Source: Fimbriimonadaceae bacterium (GTDB lineage: Bacteria > Armatimonadota > Fimbriimonadia > Fimbriimonadales > Fimbriimonadaceae). From it: a stretch of 17,274 nucleotides of DNA. Positions 1-5,635 of this stretch are shown piece after piece. The notes beneath the pieces were generated by a model. That model worked only from the letters and a program-made list of their open reading frames with translations. It made no database searches and was not told where the DNA came from. The stretch covers positions 1 through 17,274 of the forward strand of contig JACFNW010000011.1 in assembly GCA_019454665.1 (NCBI GenBank), read 5' to 3'. Every line of letters begins with the position of its first letter. Within the stretch, counting starts at the first letter, position 1. The translations under genes were made by a program, and so were the position numbers.

Positions 1-525
1 GACCTGGACACCGTTCGCGTGGTCGAGCGCTGCGGTGGGCTCGTCGGCGAAGATGACGCGCGGACGGGAGGCCAGCGCCCGTGCCACACAGACCCGTTGG
101 CGTTCGCCACCGCTGAGTTCGTGGGGGAGCCGGCCCGTCTTCTCCGAGAGGCCGAGCAGGTCGAGAAGCTCGAGCGCCCGCTTGCGAAGGTCCCGGCTCG
201 GATCGGCCAGCATCACGTTCTCCAGCGCCGACAGATAGCCGAGCAGGTAGGGCTGCTGGAACACGAACCCGAACGCCTCCATCCGCAAGCGGCTCCGCTC
301 GTCGTCGGCCATCTGTCCCAGGTCTCGCCCCTCGAAGAGCACCGCGCCGTACGTGGGGTTCTTGAGGCCCGAGAGCAGGTAAAGCAGGGAAGACTTGCCA
401 GAGCCGGACGGCCCCAGAATGCCGACGAACTCTCCGGGGTGGAGTTCGAGGTTGATCGCGTCGCACGCCCGAATCTCCTTGCCGTGGTCTTCGTACACCA
501 GCGACGCCTGCAGCGATTGGATCAA
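1..525 (-). CDS. ABC transporter ATP-binding protein, MacB/LolD family (C-terminus off the left edge)
   Basis: Cytoplasmic ATPase subunit that powers the adjacent FtsX-like permease, probably for export or lipoprotein/envelope work. The 175 visible residues show Walker A (GPSGSGKSS, about residues 39-47), a Q-loop (FVFQQPYLLGY), the ABC signature (LSGGERQRV) and Walker B (VIFADEPTAALDH), all with family-typical spacing. The H-loop and C-terminal end lie beyond base 1. The start is TTG at 525, preceded by AAAGGAGG a few bases upstream. The TTG overlaps the permease stop in a TTGA (522-525), which implies translational coupling. LolD, MacB and FtsE cannot be told apart from this fragment; the substrate is unknown. 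Translation was made by hand from the minus strand. Confidence 0.93.
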   Translation of the reverse strand, partial: MIQSLQASLVYEDHGKEIRACDAINLELHPGEFVGILGPSGSGKSSLLYLLSGLKNPTYGAVLFEGRDLGQMADDERSRLRMEAFGFVFQQPYLLGYLSALENVMLADPSRDLRKRALELLDLLGLSEKTGRLPHELSGGERQRVCVARALASRPRVIFADEPTAALDHANGVQV

Positions 526-1703
526 ACCAGCCTCCTTTCCACGATGCTCACCGGGTCGAACCGGCGGAACCGGTTGAGCACCGTGAACGAGCCGACGGCG
601 AAGATGGCGATCGGCACGACCAACGTGTAGGCGAACGCCTTGGGGTCCATCGTGTTGAGCGACCAAGCCCTGGGTTCCATGAGCACGGCATAGGCGATGC
701 GGAGCATGGCGTGCGCGATGAGCACGCCGGACGCCCACCCGGCCACGGTCACCCACAGCGCCTCTTTGAGCGAGCGTTTCAGCAGCACCTTGCGCGCGTA
801 GCCGATGCACTGGAGCAGCCCGAATTCGACGAGGCGCTGCGATTGGTAGATGTTCATCAGCATGCCGATCATCAGGGCGATCACGGCCACCAGCGTGACG
901 ATCACGACGTTGAGGATCTGGTAAAGCGTGGCGAACATTTCGTTGGTGCTCTCCTCCAGTTCGCGATAGGCGAACAGCTTGGCGCGGTCGCCTTTGAACC
1001 GCTCCAGCGCCCAGTCGTCGAGTTCGGCTTGTGCGGCGCGGTCTTTGGCCAGCACGAGAAACACGTCTATCGGCGGGAAGTGGTTGGCCTTGTGGTACTC
1101 GAGGTCGGTGAGCATCATCCACTCGGTGGTCTGTGCGATGCCGACGATGCGCACTTCCTGAGGCGAGTAATCGTCGGATTTGTCGGGCCCGAGGAGCACG
1201 TCGCCGATCTTCAGGCCGAGGTTTCTCGCCACGGGTTCGCTGACAAGCGCCTCGGGCCCGCCGACCTCGGGCTTGCGCCCCTCGATGCCGGTCACGAAGT
1301 GCTTGTCCAGGAAGTAGTCGAGATCGTCGGGGTTGAACGCCAGCACGACGAAGGGCCACTCCCCGACGATGGATCGCACCACCGCCGAACTGCCCCGGCA
1401 GACGATGATCCGCTCGATGGGGACGGGGCACTCGTTGCGGAAAGTCTCGATCAACTTCGGCGTCATCGCGGGGTCGCCGCGCGGCGTGACCCCGAGCGAG
1501 TACTTCGAGTACGAGTAGACGGCCTTGACCGAGTCCGGGATGGAGTTCATCAGCGCGACGATCCACGCGATGAGCATGACGGCGAGCGCAATGACCCCGA
1601 CCATGGGCACGCTTTTGGCGGCGTTGCGCACGAGATACACCAGCGGGTTGAGAGGGGAGCCGAACATGCGCGGCTTCAATATGGCATGGTTGCGCCTGAG
1701 CAC
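522..1703 (-). CDS. ABC transporter permease, FtsX/MacB-like
   Basis: Inner-membrane permease partner of the downstream ATPase. The 393-residue protein has the MacB/LolC plan. An N-terminal membrane helix lies at about 33-54, followed by a large extracytoplasmic domain at about 55-258. Three more helices lie at about 262-286, 315-338 and 357-377. The C-terminal end (RRFDPVSIVERRLV) resembles the usual P-x-E-x-L/I type ending of FtsX-like permeases. The start used is GTG at 1703 with AAGGG just upstream; ATG at 1667 (MFGSPLNP) is an alternative and would lose 12 residues. No membrane-fusion partner gene is visible; upstream is a long non-coding stretch, so this gene probably heads the operon. 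Substrate unknown. Confidence 0.88.
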   Translation of the reverse strand: MLRRNHAILKPRMFGSPLNPLVYLVRNAAKSVPMVGVIALAVMLIAWIVALMNSIPDSVKAVYSYSKYSLGVTPRGDPAMTPKLIETFRNECPVPIERIIVCRGSSAVVRSIVGEWPFVVLAFNPDDLDYFLDKHFVTGIEGRKPEVGGPEALVSEPVARNLGLKIGDVLLGPDKSDDYSPQEVRIVGIAQTTEWMMLTDLEYHKANHFPPIDVFLVLAKDRAAQAELDDWALERFKGDRAKLFAYRELEESTNEMFATLYQILNVVIVTLVAVIALMIGMLMNIYQSQRLVEFGLLQCIGYARKVLLKRSLKEALWVTVAGWASGVLIAHAMLRIAYAVLMEPRAWSLNTMDPKAFAYTLVVPIAIFAVGSFTVLNRFRRFDPVSIVERRLV

Positions 1704-1901
1704 GACGCCCTTCTACGCGTCGCCGGGTGCGGGCGTCCCGTCGTCCTAGTTTCAGGGGAACGGGGAGGAAGGAAGATGGAGCCGGACGGCAGGTGGTTTG
1801 GAGTGCGTCTAACCTTCCCCCGCGTCCCCTTCGAGACTTCGGCCCGGGAGTCGTGGACGAGTGAGACGTGGCGGATTGCGCGGGCCGAACCTCAGGGTGA
1901 C

Positions 1902-1931
1902 CCGGGGGTGGGTGTTGATTTGGTCCCCCGG
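1902..1931. repeat. Inverted repeat (7-bp arms)
   Basis: CCGGGGG at 1902-1908 pairs perfectly with CCCCCGG at 1925-1931 around a 16-base loop. No T-run follows on either strand. In GC-rich DNA an inverted repeat of this size can occur by chance, so it matters mainly as one of a cluster. Confidence 0.4.
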
Positions 1932-1956
1932 TTCGGTACCCATGGCCGGTGAACGT

Positions 1957-1979
1957 CCCCTCCCGAAGATCGGGAGGGG
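1957..1979. repeat. Strong short-loop hairpin (10-bp stem, 3-base loop)
   Basis: CCCCTCCCGA (1957-1966) and TCGGGAGGGG (1970-1979) are perfect complements around the loop AGA. It is compact enough to act as a terminator stem or RNA end. It lacks a T-run on either strand, so it is not a classic rho-independent terminator. It lies just upstream of the candidate promoter at 1993-2020 and could insulate it from upstream transcription. Confidence 0.6.
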
Positions 1980-1992
1980 ATTGAGGGAAGGG

Positions 1993-2020
1993 TTGACTGA
2001 ATCCGCCGTGGAGTTAGTAT
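1993..2020 (+). promoter_or_regulatory. Candidate sigma-70-type promoter reading rightward
   Basis: TTGACT (1993-1998, five of six matches to TTGACA) is followed after 16 bases by TAGTAT (2015-2020, four of six matches to TATAAT). Transcription from here would cross both 72-base elements and reach the Spy-like gene at 2544, giving a leader of roughly 515 bases; alternatively it could make a separate non-coding RNA. Found by eye; promoter consensus in this phylum may differ. Confidence 0.4.
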
Positions 2021-2050
2021 CGAAGTCGGCACCGCCGGGATGGCCGGAGT

Positions 2051-2123
2051 AGCACGGTCTGCCGGGCAGGAATGCTCTGGGTATGAGGGGTGCAGGCGGG
2101 CCCGATCAGACCGTGGCACCCCG
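2051..2123. repeat. 72-base structured repeat, copy 1
   Basis: First copy of a duplicated element. It begins with CACGGTCTG (2053-2061) and ends with the exact reverse complement CAGACCGTG (2107-2115). An inner pair, CGGGC (2063-2067) with GCCCG (2100-2104), extends the stem. Copy 2 at 2252-2323 matches it except for one substitution and a small difference (GG versus A) near position 2089. The conserved flanks (AG before, GCACCCCG after) show that the unit is slightly longer than the hairpin itself. Confidence 0.85.
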
Positions 2124-2166
2124 CAATGTGTTGGCAAGTGGTTCGGATCCCTCCCCAGTGGGTGCC

Positions 2167-2227
2167 ACGATGTTCCCGACCCTCGTCTGGCCCCGTCCCG
2201 ACCAGTCTCTCGCGGGTCGGAACTCGT
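2167..2227. repeat. Stem-loop between the two 72-base repeats
   Basis: GTTCCCGACCC (2172-2182) pairs with GGGTCGGAAC (2214-2223) with one bulged C. The outer bases ACGA (2167-2170) pair with TCGT (2224-2227). An inner CTGG (2187-2190) can pair with CCAG (2202-2205). The pairing suggests that the segment between the repeat copies is itself folded when transcribed. Confidence 0.6.
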
Positions 2228-2251
2228 GATTGGAGAGCGTCTCGCGAAACG

Positions 2252-2323
2252 AGCACGGTCTGCCGGGCAGGGATGCTCTGGGTATGAGGATGCAGGCGGG
2301 CCCGATCAGACCGTGGCACCCCG
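2252..2323. repeat. 72-base structured repeat, copy 2
   Basis: Second copy of the element at 2051-2123, in the same orientation and about 200 bases downstream. Inverted arms CACGGTCTG (2254-2262) and CAGACCGTG (2307-2315) are identical to those in copy 1. Its right end runs directly into another hairpin (2321-2352). Confidence 0.85.
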
Positions 2324-2352
2324 GATCGAGGGGTTGAGTGTGCGCGATCCGG
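2321..2352. repeat. Inverted repeat CCGGATCG / CGATCCGG
   Basis: CCGGATCG (2321-2328) and CGATCCGG (2345-2352) are perfect complements around a 16-base loop. The left arm shares its first bases with the end of the second 72-base repeat. Confidence 0.55.
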
Positions 2353-2405
2353 CCCATTTCCGGCGGCAAGTAGGCCGCGAATGCCGGGCGCAGCCAGTCC
2401 GTCGG

Positions 2406-2435
2406 GTTCAAGCTGGGGACAAATCCCCACCGAAC
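2406..2435 (+). other. Leader hairpin upstream of the Spy-like gene
   Basis: TGGGGA (2414-2419) and TCCCCA (2424-2429) form a perfect stem with loop CAAA. GTTC (2406-2409) and GAAC (2432-2435) can extend it. It lies about 110 bases before the start codon at 2544 and has no T-run, so a leader or RNA-processing role is more likely than termination. Confidence 0.45.
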
Positions 2436-2543
2436 GGCCCGATCAGGCGGCTTGTGGTGGGTCCTCACAGAATCCTCATGCGCATGCCCCACATTACGGT
2501 CGTAAGCGCCGCAAAGGAAACCCCGAGCGGCACGGAGCAGACC

Positions 2544-3374
2544 ATGAAGATCGAACGAATGAACAAGGTGTTGGCGATGGCGCTCGCCGTTGCGATGACC
2601 GTCTCGACGTTTGCACAGGCGGGACCGCCCAAGGGGCGTGGCCAGGGCGGACCGCCTCCGGGCATGGGTCAGCGAGGGCCCGGGCCGATGGCCGGATTCC
2701 GCATGGGACCCGGACCGTTCCTGATGCAGGAAAAGGTCCAACGCGAACTCAAGCTGACCGATGAGCAGATCGAGAAGCTGGAGAACCTCCGGCCGCCGAT
2801 GGGTGGCCCCGAAGCCGGACCCCGTGGTCAACGCGGGCAGGGCGGACCTCCTCAGGGCCGACCCCCCATGGGTGGGCCCGGCGGACCCGGTGGCCCGAAC
2901 CGCGAGGCCATGGAAGCCCAGATCAAGGAGATCCTGAATGCCAACCAATTCAAGCGGTACCAGGAACTCGCTTTGCAATGGGAGGGCCCGATCGCGATCG
3001 GCCGCGAAGACGTTGCCGAGAAGATCGGCCTCGGGGGCGACAAGCTCGAAGAGGTCCGACAGCTGATCGGCGAGAGCATGGGACGACCTGGCGGTCCCGG
3101 GGGCCCCGGAGGGCCTCCCGACCAGATGCGCGGTCAGGGCGGCCAAGGTCGAGGGCAGGGCCAGCAGGGTCGTGGTCAGGGTCAAGGCCGGGGCCAAGGT
3201 CAGCCGCCCGTTCGCGGCCAGGGCCAAGGCGGTCCAGGGTTTGGCGATCCGGGCCAGATGATGGCTCGACGCGAGGAGGTCGGCAAGAAGGTGCTGGCCC
3301 TGCTCACGAACGAGCAGAAGCGGAAGTGGGAGGGGCTGCTCGGGCGCAAGTTCGAGTTCGAAGCTCCTCGCTGA
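2544..3374 (+). CDS. Secreted Gly/Pro/Gln-rich Spy/CpxP-like protein
   Basis: A 276-residue exported protein. The signal peptide ends near TFA|QA (about residue 24). Then come Gly/Pro/Arg-rich stretches alternating with helical blocks that carry LTxxQ-type motifs: ELKLTDEQ (about 68-75), a weaker EILNANQ block, IGLGGDKLEEVRQL, and LLTNEQKRKWEGLLGRKF near the C-terminus. This resembles the LTxxQ motif of periplasmic Spy/CpxP-type chaperones, but the low-complexity linkers are unlike E. coli Spy. The gene at 7102-7824 shares the same four-block order and the ending EQKxKWExLxGKxF, so the two are paralogs. The start at 2544 has ACGGAG upstream; ATG at 2559 is possible but has no ribosome site. 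A terminator follows directly. Function inferred; substrate unknown. Confidence 0.85.
   Translation: MKIERMNKVLAMALAVAMTVSTFAQAGPPKGRGQGGPPPGMGQRGPGPMAGFRMGPGPFLMQEKVQRELKLTDEQIEKLENLRPPMGGPEAGPRGQRGQGGPPQGRPPMGGPGGPGGPNREAMEAQIKEILNANQFKRYQELALQWEGPIAIGREDVAEKIGLGGDKLEEVRQLIGESMGRPGGPGGPGGPPDQMRGQGGQGRGQGQQGRGQGQGRGQGQPPVRGQGQGGPGFGDPGQMMARREEVGKKVLALLTNEQKRKWEGLLGRKFEFEAPR
3130..3235 (+). repeat. Low-complexity coding repeat (Gly-Gln-Arg rich)
   Basis: Degenerate runs of GGTCARGGY and GGCCARGG-type codons encode an RGQGQ-like segment of the Spy-like protein. The repeat is imperfect at the DNA level. It forms a flexible linker before the last LTxEQ block. Confidence 0.7.
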
Positions 3375-3393
3375 TCCGTCGGCAGGCATAACC

Positions 3394-3429
3394 AAGGGCG
3401 GCTCCCCACCGGGGGCCGCCCGCCCTTTT
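3394..3429 (+). terminator. Rho-independent terminator after the Spy-like gene
   Basis: GGGCGGC (3396-3402) pairs with GCCGCCC (3415-3421). CCCC (3404-3407) pairs with GGGG (3411-3414), leaving an ACC loop and one T-G wobble. A short T-run (3426-3429) follows. It lies 20 bases past the stop and separates this gene from GH130. Confidence 0.75.
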
Positions 3430-3484
3430 GTGGGACGTCCCAGGACTCGGAAGGAGAAGCGATCAAGGTGTGGAACGCCTTTGC

Positions 3485-4471
3485 ATGTCCTCGATCCGCA
3501 TCGTCGGCCCGAACCTGCCCAACATCCCCTGGGAACCCAAACCAGACCGCGCGCTCCAAGGCCCCATGTGGCGCTACTCGAAGAACCCGATCATCCCGCG
3601 CGACCTGATCCCCACCAGCAACTCGATCTTCAACAGCGCCGCGGTGCCGTTCCGGGGCAAGTTCGCGGGCGTCTTTCGGTGCGACAACATCCGCCGCGAG
3701 ATGGTCCTCCATGCGGGCAAGAGCGACGACGGCATCGCCTGGAGTATCGCCCCCGACCCCATCCAGTGGGTACGCGACGACCAGGAAGTCGAGCCGCCCG
3801 GGTACGCGTACGACCCGCGCGTCTGCCATCTCGACGGCAAGTACTGGGTCACGTGGTGCAACGGGTTCCACGGCCCGACGATCGGGCTGGGCTACACGGA
3901 GGACTTCGAGACGTTCCACATGGTGGAGAACGCCCTGCTTCCCTACAACCGCAACGGCGTGCTGTTTCCGCGCAAGGTGAACGGGCGGTACCTGTTGCTC
4001 AGCCGACCCAGCGACACCGGCCACACGGCCTTCGGCGACATCTACCTAAGCCAGAGCGAAGACCTGATCTACTGGGGTCGCCACCGTTACGTCATGGGTC
4101 CGCGCGAGCCTTGGGAATCCACCAAGATCGGCGCGGGGCCGGTGCCGATCGAGACCACGGAAGGATGGCTCCTGTTCCACCACGGTGTGCTCACCAGTTG
4201 CAACGGCTACGTTTACAGTTTCGGCGCGGTGCTTCTGGACCTCGAGAAGCCTTGGATCGTCCGGACGCGTTGCCGCCCGTACCTGATCAACCCCCGCGAG
4301 CTTTACGAACTGGCGGGCGACGTGCCGAACGTGACGTTCCCTTGCGCCGCTTTGGCTGATGCCGCCACCGGAAGGATCACGATCTACTACGGCTGCGCGG
4401 ACACCGTGACGGGTCTGGCGTTTTGCGAGATCGGGGAGCTTTACGACTACATGGAGGCCAATCGGGCCTAA
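3485..4471 (+). CDS. Glycoside hydrolase family 130 protein (beta-mannoside phosphorylase/hydrolase)
   Basis: Predicted cytoplasmic five-bladed beta-propeller enzyme acting on beta-mannosides; GH130 members phosphorolyse mannosyl-glucose or mannooligosaccharides, and some hydrolyse them. Family marks include the N-terminal GPNLPNIPWEPKP, NSAAVPF, the DPR motif (YAYDPRV) that carries the expected catalytic Asp, NRNGVLFPRK with LLSRPSD, and a late TFPCAAL...YYGCADT segment. The 328 residues match the usual length, and there is no signal peptide. The ATG at 3485 gives the family-like N-terminus; an in-frame GTG at 3470, nearer the AAGGAG at 3451, is an alternative. No mannan-uptake genes are adjacent, so the substrate and the choice between phosphorylase and hydrolase are open. 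The 3' end faces the phosphodiesterase gene with 28 bases between stops. Confidence 0.88.
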   Translation: MSSIRIVGPNLPNIPWEPKPDRALQGPMWRYSKNPIIPRDLIPTSNSIFNSAAVPFRGKFAGVFRCDNIRREMVLHAGKSDDGIAWSIAPDPIQWVRDDQEVEPPGYAYDPRVCHLDGKYWVTWCNGFHGPTIGLGYTEDFETFHMVENALLPYNRNGVLFPRKVNGRYLLLSRPSDTGHTAFGDIYLSQSEDLIYWGRHRYVMGPREPWESTKIGAGPVPIETTEGWLLFHHGVLTSCNGYVYSFGAVLLDLEKPWIVRTRCRPYLINPRELYELAGDVPNVTFPCAALADAATGRITIYYGCADTVTGLAFCEIGELYDYMEANRA

Positions 4472-4499
4472 GCGGTCCGGCGGACGCTCGCCTGGGCGG

Positions 4500-5270
4500 T
4501 CATCCTGCGCCCTTTGACAGTTGTTCGACGACCTCTCGGGGGTGGTCGGTGATGATGAAGTTCGCCTTCAGGCGCCTCAAACGCTCGACCTCGGCGCCAG
4601 GGGGAACGGTCCAGACGAACACGGGCAGCCTCTTCTTGTGCGCGGCGCCGATGGCTTCTTCCGTCACTCCCTGATAGGAGAAGCCCAGGCCGTCGGCTCG
4701 GATCGCTTCGGCTTGAGCCAGCACCTCGGCCAGTTTCTCGCCCGTCGGCTTGCCCGAAACCAGCCAGATCGCCGTCTGCTTGGGGTCCAGGGTCTTGGTC
4801 GCCTCGACGAACTTGGCATGAAAGCTGAACACGATGGTCTGATCGGTCATTCCTTGAGCCTGAATGTGCTCAACCACCTTGCGCGGCGCGTCTTCCCCGT
4901 CCTTGATCTCGACGACCAGCACGATCTTGTCTTTGGTCAGGGCGGTCAGGTCGGCCAGCGTGGGCACGCCGAGCGCGCACAGTTCCGCAGAGGACTTCTC
5001 TTTCACGCGGCCTTTGCCGGTGGTGGTGCGGTCCACCGTGTTGTCGTGGATGACGGCCAGGTTGCCTTCGGCATCCAGGTGGACGTCGCACTCGGTCGCG
5101 ACCGCCCCGCTGGCGATGGCAAAGCGGAACGCGGCGAGCGTGTTTTCCGGGGCGTGCGCCGCCGCGCCCCGGTGCCCGATGACCAGGGTACGGGTCCAAG
5201 AATCTGCGAGTATCTTCGCGGTTGGCCCACCCGCCCAAACACTCGCCATGCAACAAGCCAGACCGATCAA
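4500..5270 (-). CDS. Glycerophosphodiester phosphodiesterase (GDPD/UgpQ family)
   Basis: Hydrolyses glycerophosphodiesters to glycerol-3-phosphate and an alcohol, with a TIM-barrel fold and usually a divalent metal. In the 256-residue product, the HRG (33-35) and PENT (41-44) motifs, ECDVHLD with Glu60 and Asp62, HD at 75-76 and VVEIKDG (Glu121) supply the expected metal and catalytic residues. The C-terminus has the typical VFVWTV and ANFIITDHP strands. The start is TTG at 5270, overlapping the lipoprotein stop as TTGA, with GGGAGAAGGAA upstream; an in-frame ATG at 5249 is possible. A short hydrophobic N-terminus without basic residues may be a weak export signal, so location is uncertain. 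It is the last gene of a three-gene operon. Confidence 0.9.
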   Translation of the reverse strand: MIGLACCMASVWAGGPTAKILADSWTRTLVIGHRGAAAHAPENTLAAFRFAIASGAVATECDVHLDAEGNLAVIHDNTVDRTTTGKGRVKEKSSAELCALGVPTLADLTALTKDKIVLVVEIKDGEDAPRKVVEHIQAQGMTDQTIVFSFHAKFVEATKTLDPKQTAIWLVSGKPTGEKLAEVLAQAEAIRADGLGFSYQGVTEEAIGAAHKKRLPVFVWTVPPGAEVERLRRLKANFIITDHPREVVEQLSKGAG

Positions 5271-5635
5271 TTCCTTCTCCCTCGCTGCTCGGGTTCTGCG
5301 TCGGGACGGACAGGCGTGAGCCGTATCTGTCCCACGTCGGGGGTGCACTCCAGTACCATCATGCCCGGCGTGGAGGTTGTCTCGCAAATCACCTGGTCGT
5401 TGCCGAAGTACCGAACAAAGGACACGGCGACGCGCCCATCGCCGAGGCGCTTCCAACGACCCGGCTTGATCTTGACGTAATTGTTCGTGCTACTCCCGAG
5501 TACTGTACCGTCGCTCTGGAAGGTCAGTGTTTCGCCTTCCTGGTCTCTCCAAACGCCGATCAGCTGATCTTCGCGAGCACAGCCGGCAAGCCCCACAACG
5601 ACTCCAAACATCCAGATGCACACCCCGGTCTTCAC
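5267..5635 (-). CDS. Small predicted lipoprotein, function unknown
   Basis: A 122-residue protein whose start is GTG at 5635. The N-terminus MKTGVCIWMFGVVVGLAGC has a basic residue, a hydrophobic stretch and a lipobox (LAGC, with Cys19 as the lipidation site). The mature part opens with LIGVWRDQEGETLTFQSDGT, the GxW...LxFxxDGT pattern of small lipocalin-like or META-like envelope domains. The rest is beta-rich with two further cysteines. I do not recognise a specific family. GGGGAG lies 8 bases before the GTG; the start overlaps the preceding stop as GTGA (5632-5635), and the end overlaps the phosphodiesterase start as TTGA, so all three genes should be translated together. Confidence 0.78.
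   Translation of the reverse strand: MKTGVCIWMFGVVVGLAGCAREDQLIGVWRDQEGETLTFQSDGTVLGSSTNNYVKIKPGRWKRLGDGRVAVSFVRYFGNDQVICETTSTPGMMVLECTPDVGQIRLTPVRPDAEPEQRGRRN

Larger units (their letters stand above)
1704..2543. other. Long intergenic region rich in stem-loops
   Basis: This 840-base region lies between the leftward permease gene and the rightward Spy-like gene. I see no convincing coding sequence; the open frames here are short or are translations of a duplicated DNA element. It holds a possible rightward promoter (1993-2020), two copies of a 72-base element (2051-2123 and 2252-2323) and stem-loops at 1902-1931, 1957-1979, 2167-2227, 2321-2352 and 2406-2435. It must also contain the promoter of the leftward ABC operon, which I could not identify with any strength. 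Confidence 0.75.

Noticed and set aside
711..1952. Long plus-strand open frame opposite the ABC permease
   Set aside because: Antisense shadow of a GC-rich gene: rich in His, Asp, Arg and Val, no domain, and the minus-strand frame has clear permease helices.
2051..2323. CRISPR array
   Set aside because: Only two long repeat copies with a 128-base gap that is itself self-complementary; no cas genes.
2014..2430. Minus-strand frame with a repeated peptide (RARLHPHTQSIPARQTVL-like)
   Set aside because: The peptide repeat is only the translation of the duplicated 72-base DNA element; two copies are read in different frames, and there is no ribosome site or domain.
2051..2435. Known riboswitch class
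   Set aside because: I could not match the stems and loops to any riboswitch consensus that I know; left as an undescribed structured region.
2106..3395. Long minus-strand frame opposite the Spy-like gene
   Set aside because: Antisense shadow with Leu/Ala-rich composition; the plus strand has a signal peptide, family motifs and a terminator.
4472..4499. Bidirectional terminator between GH130 and the phosphodiesterase
   Set aside because: Only a 4-bp stem (GTCC/GGAC) and no T-run on either strand.
4521..5480. Plus-strand frame opposite the phosphodiesterase
   Set aside because: No recognisable motifs; the minus strand carries all GDPD active-site motifs.
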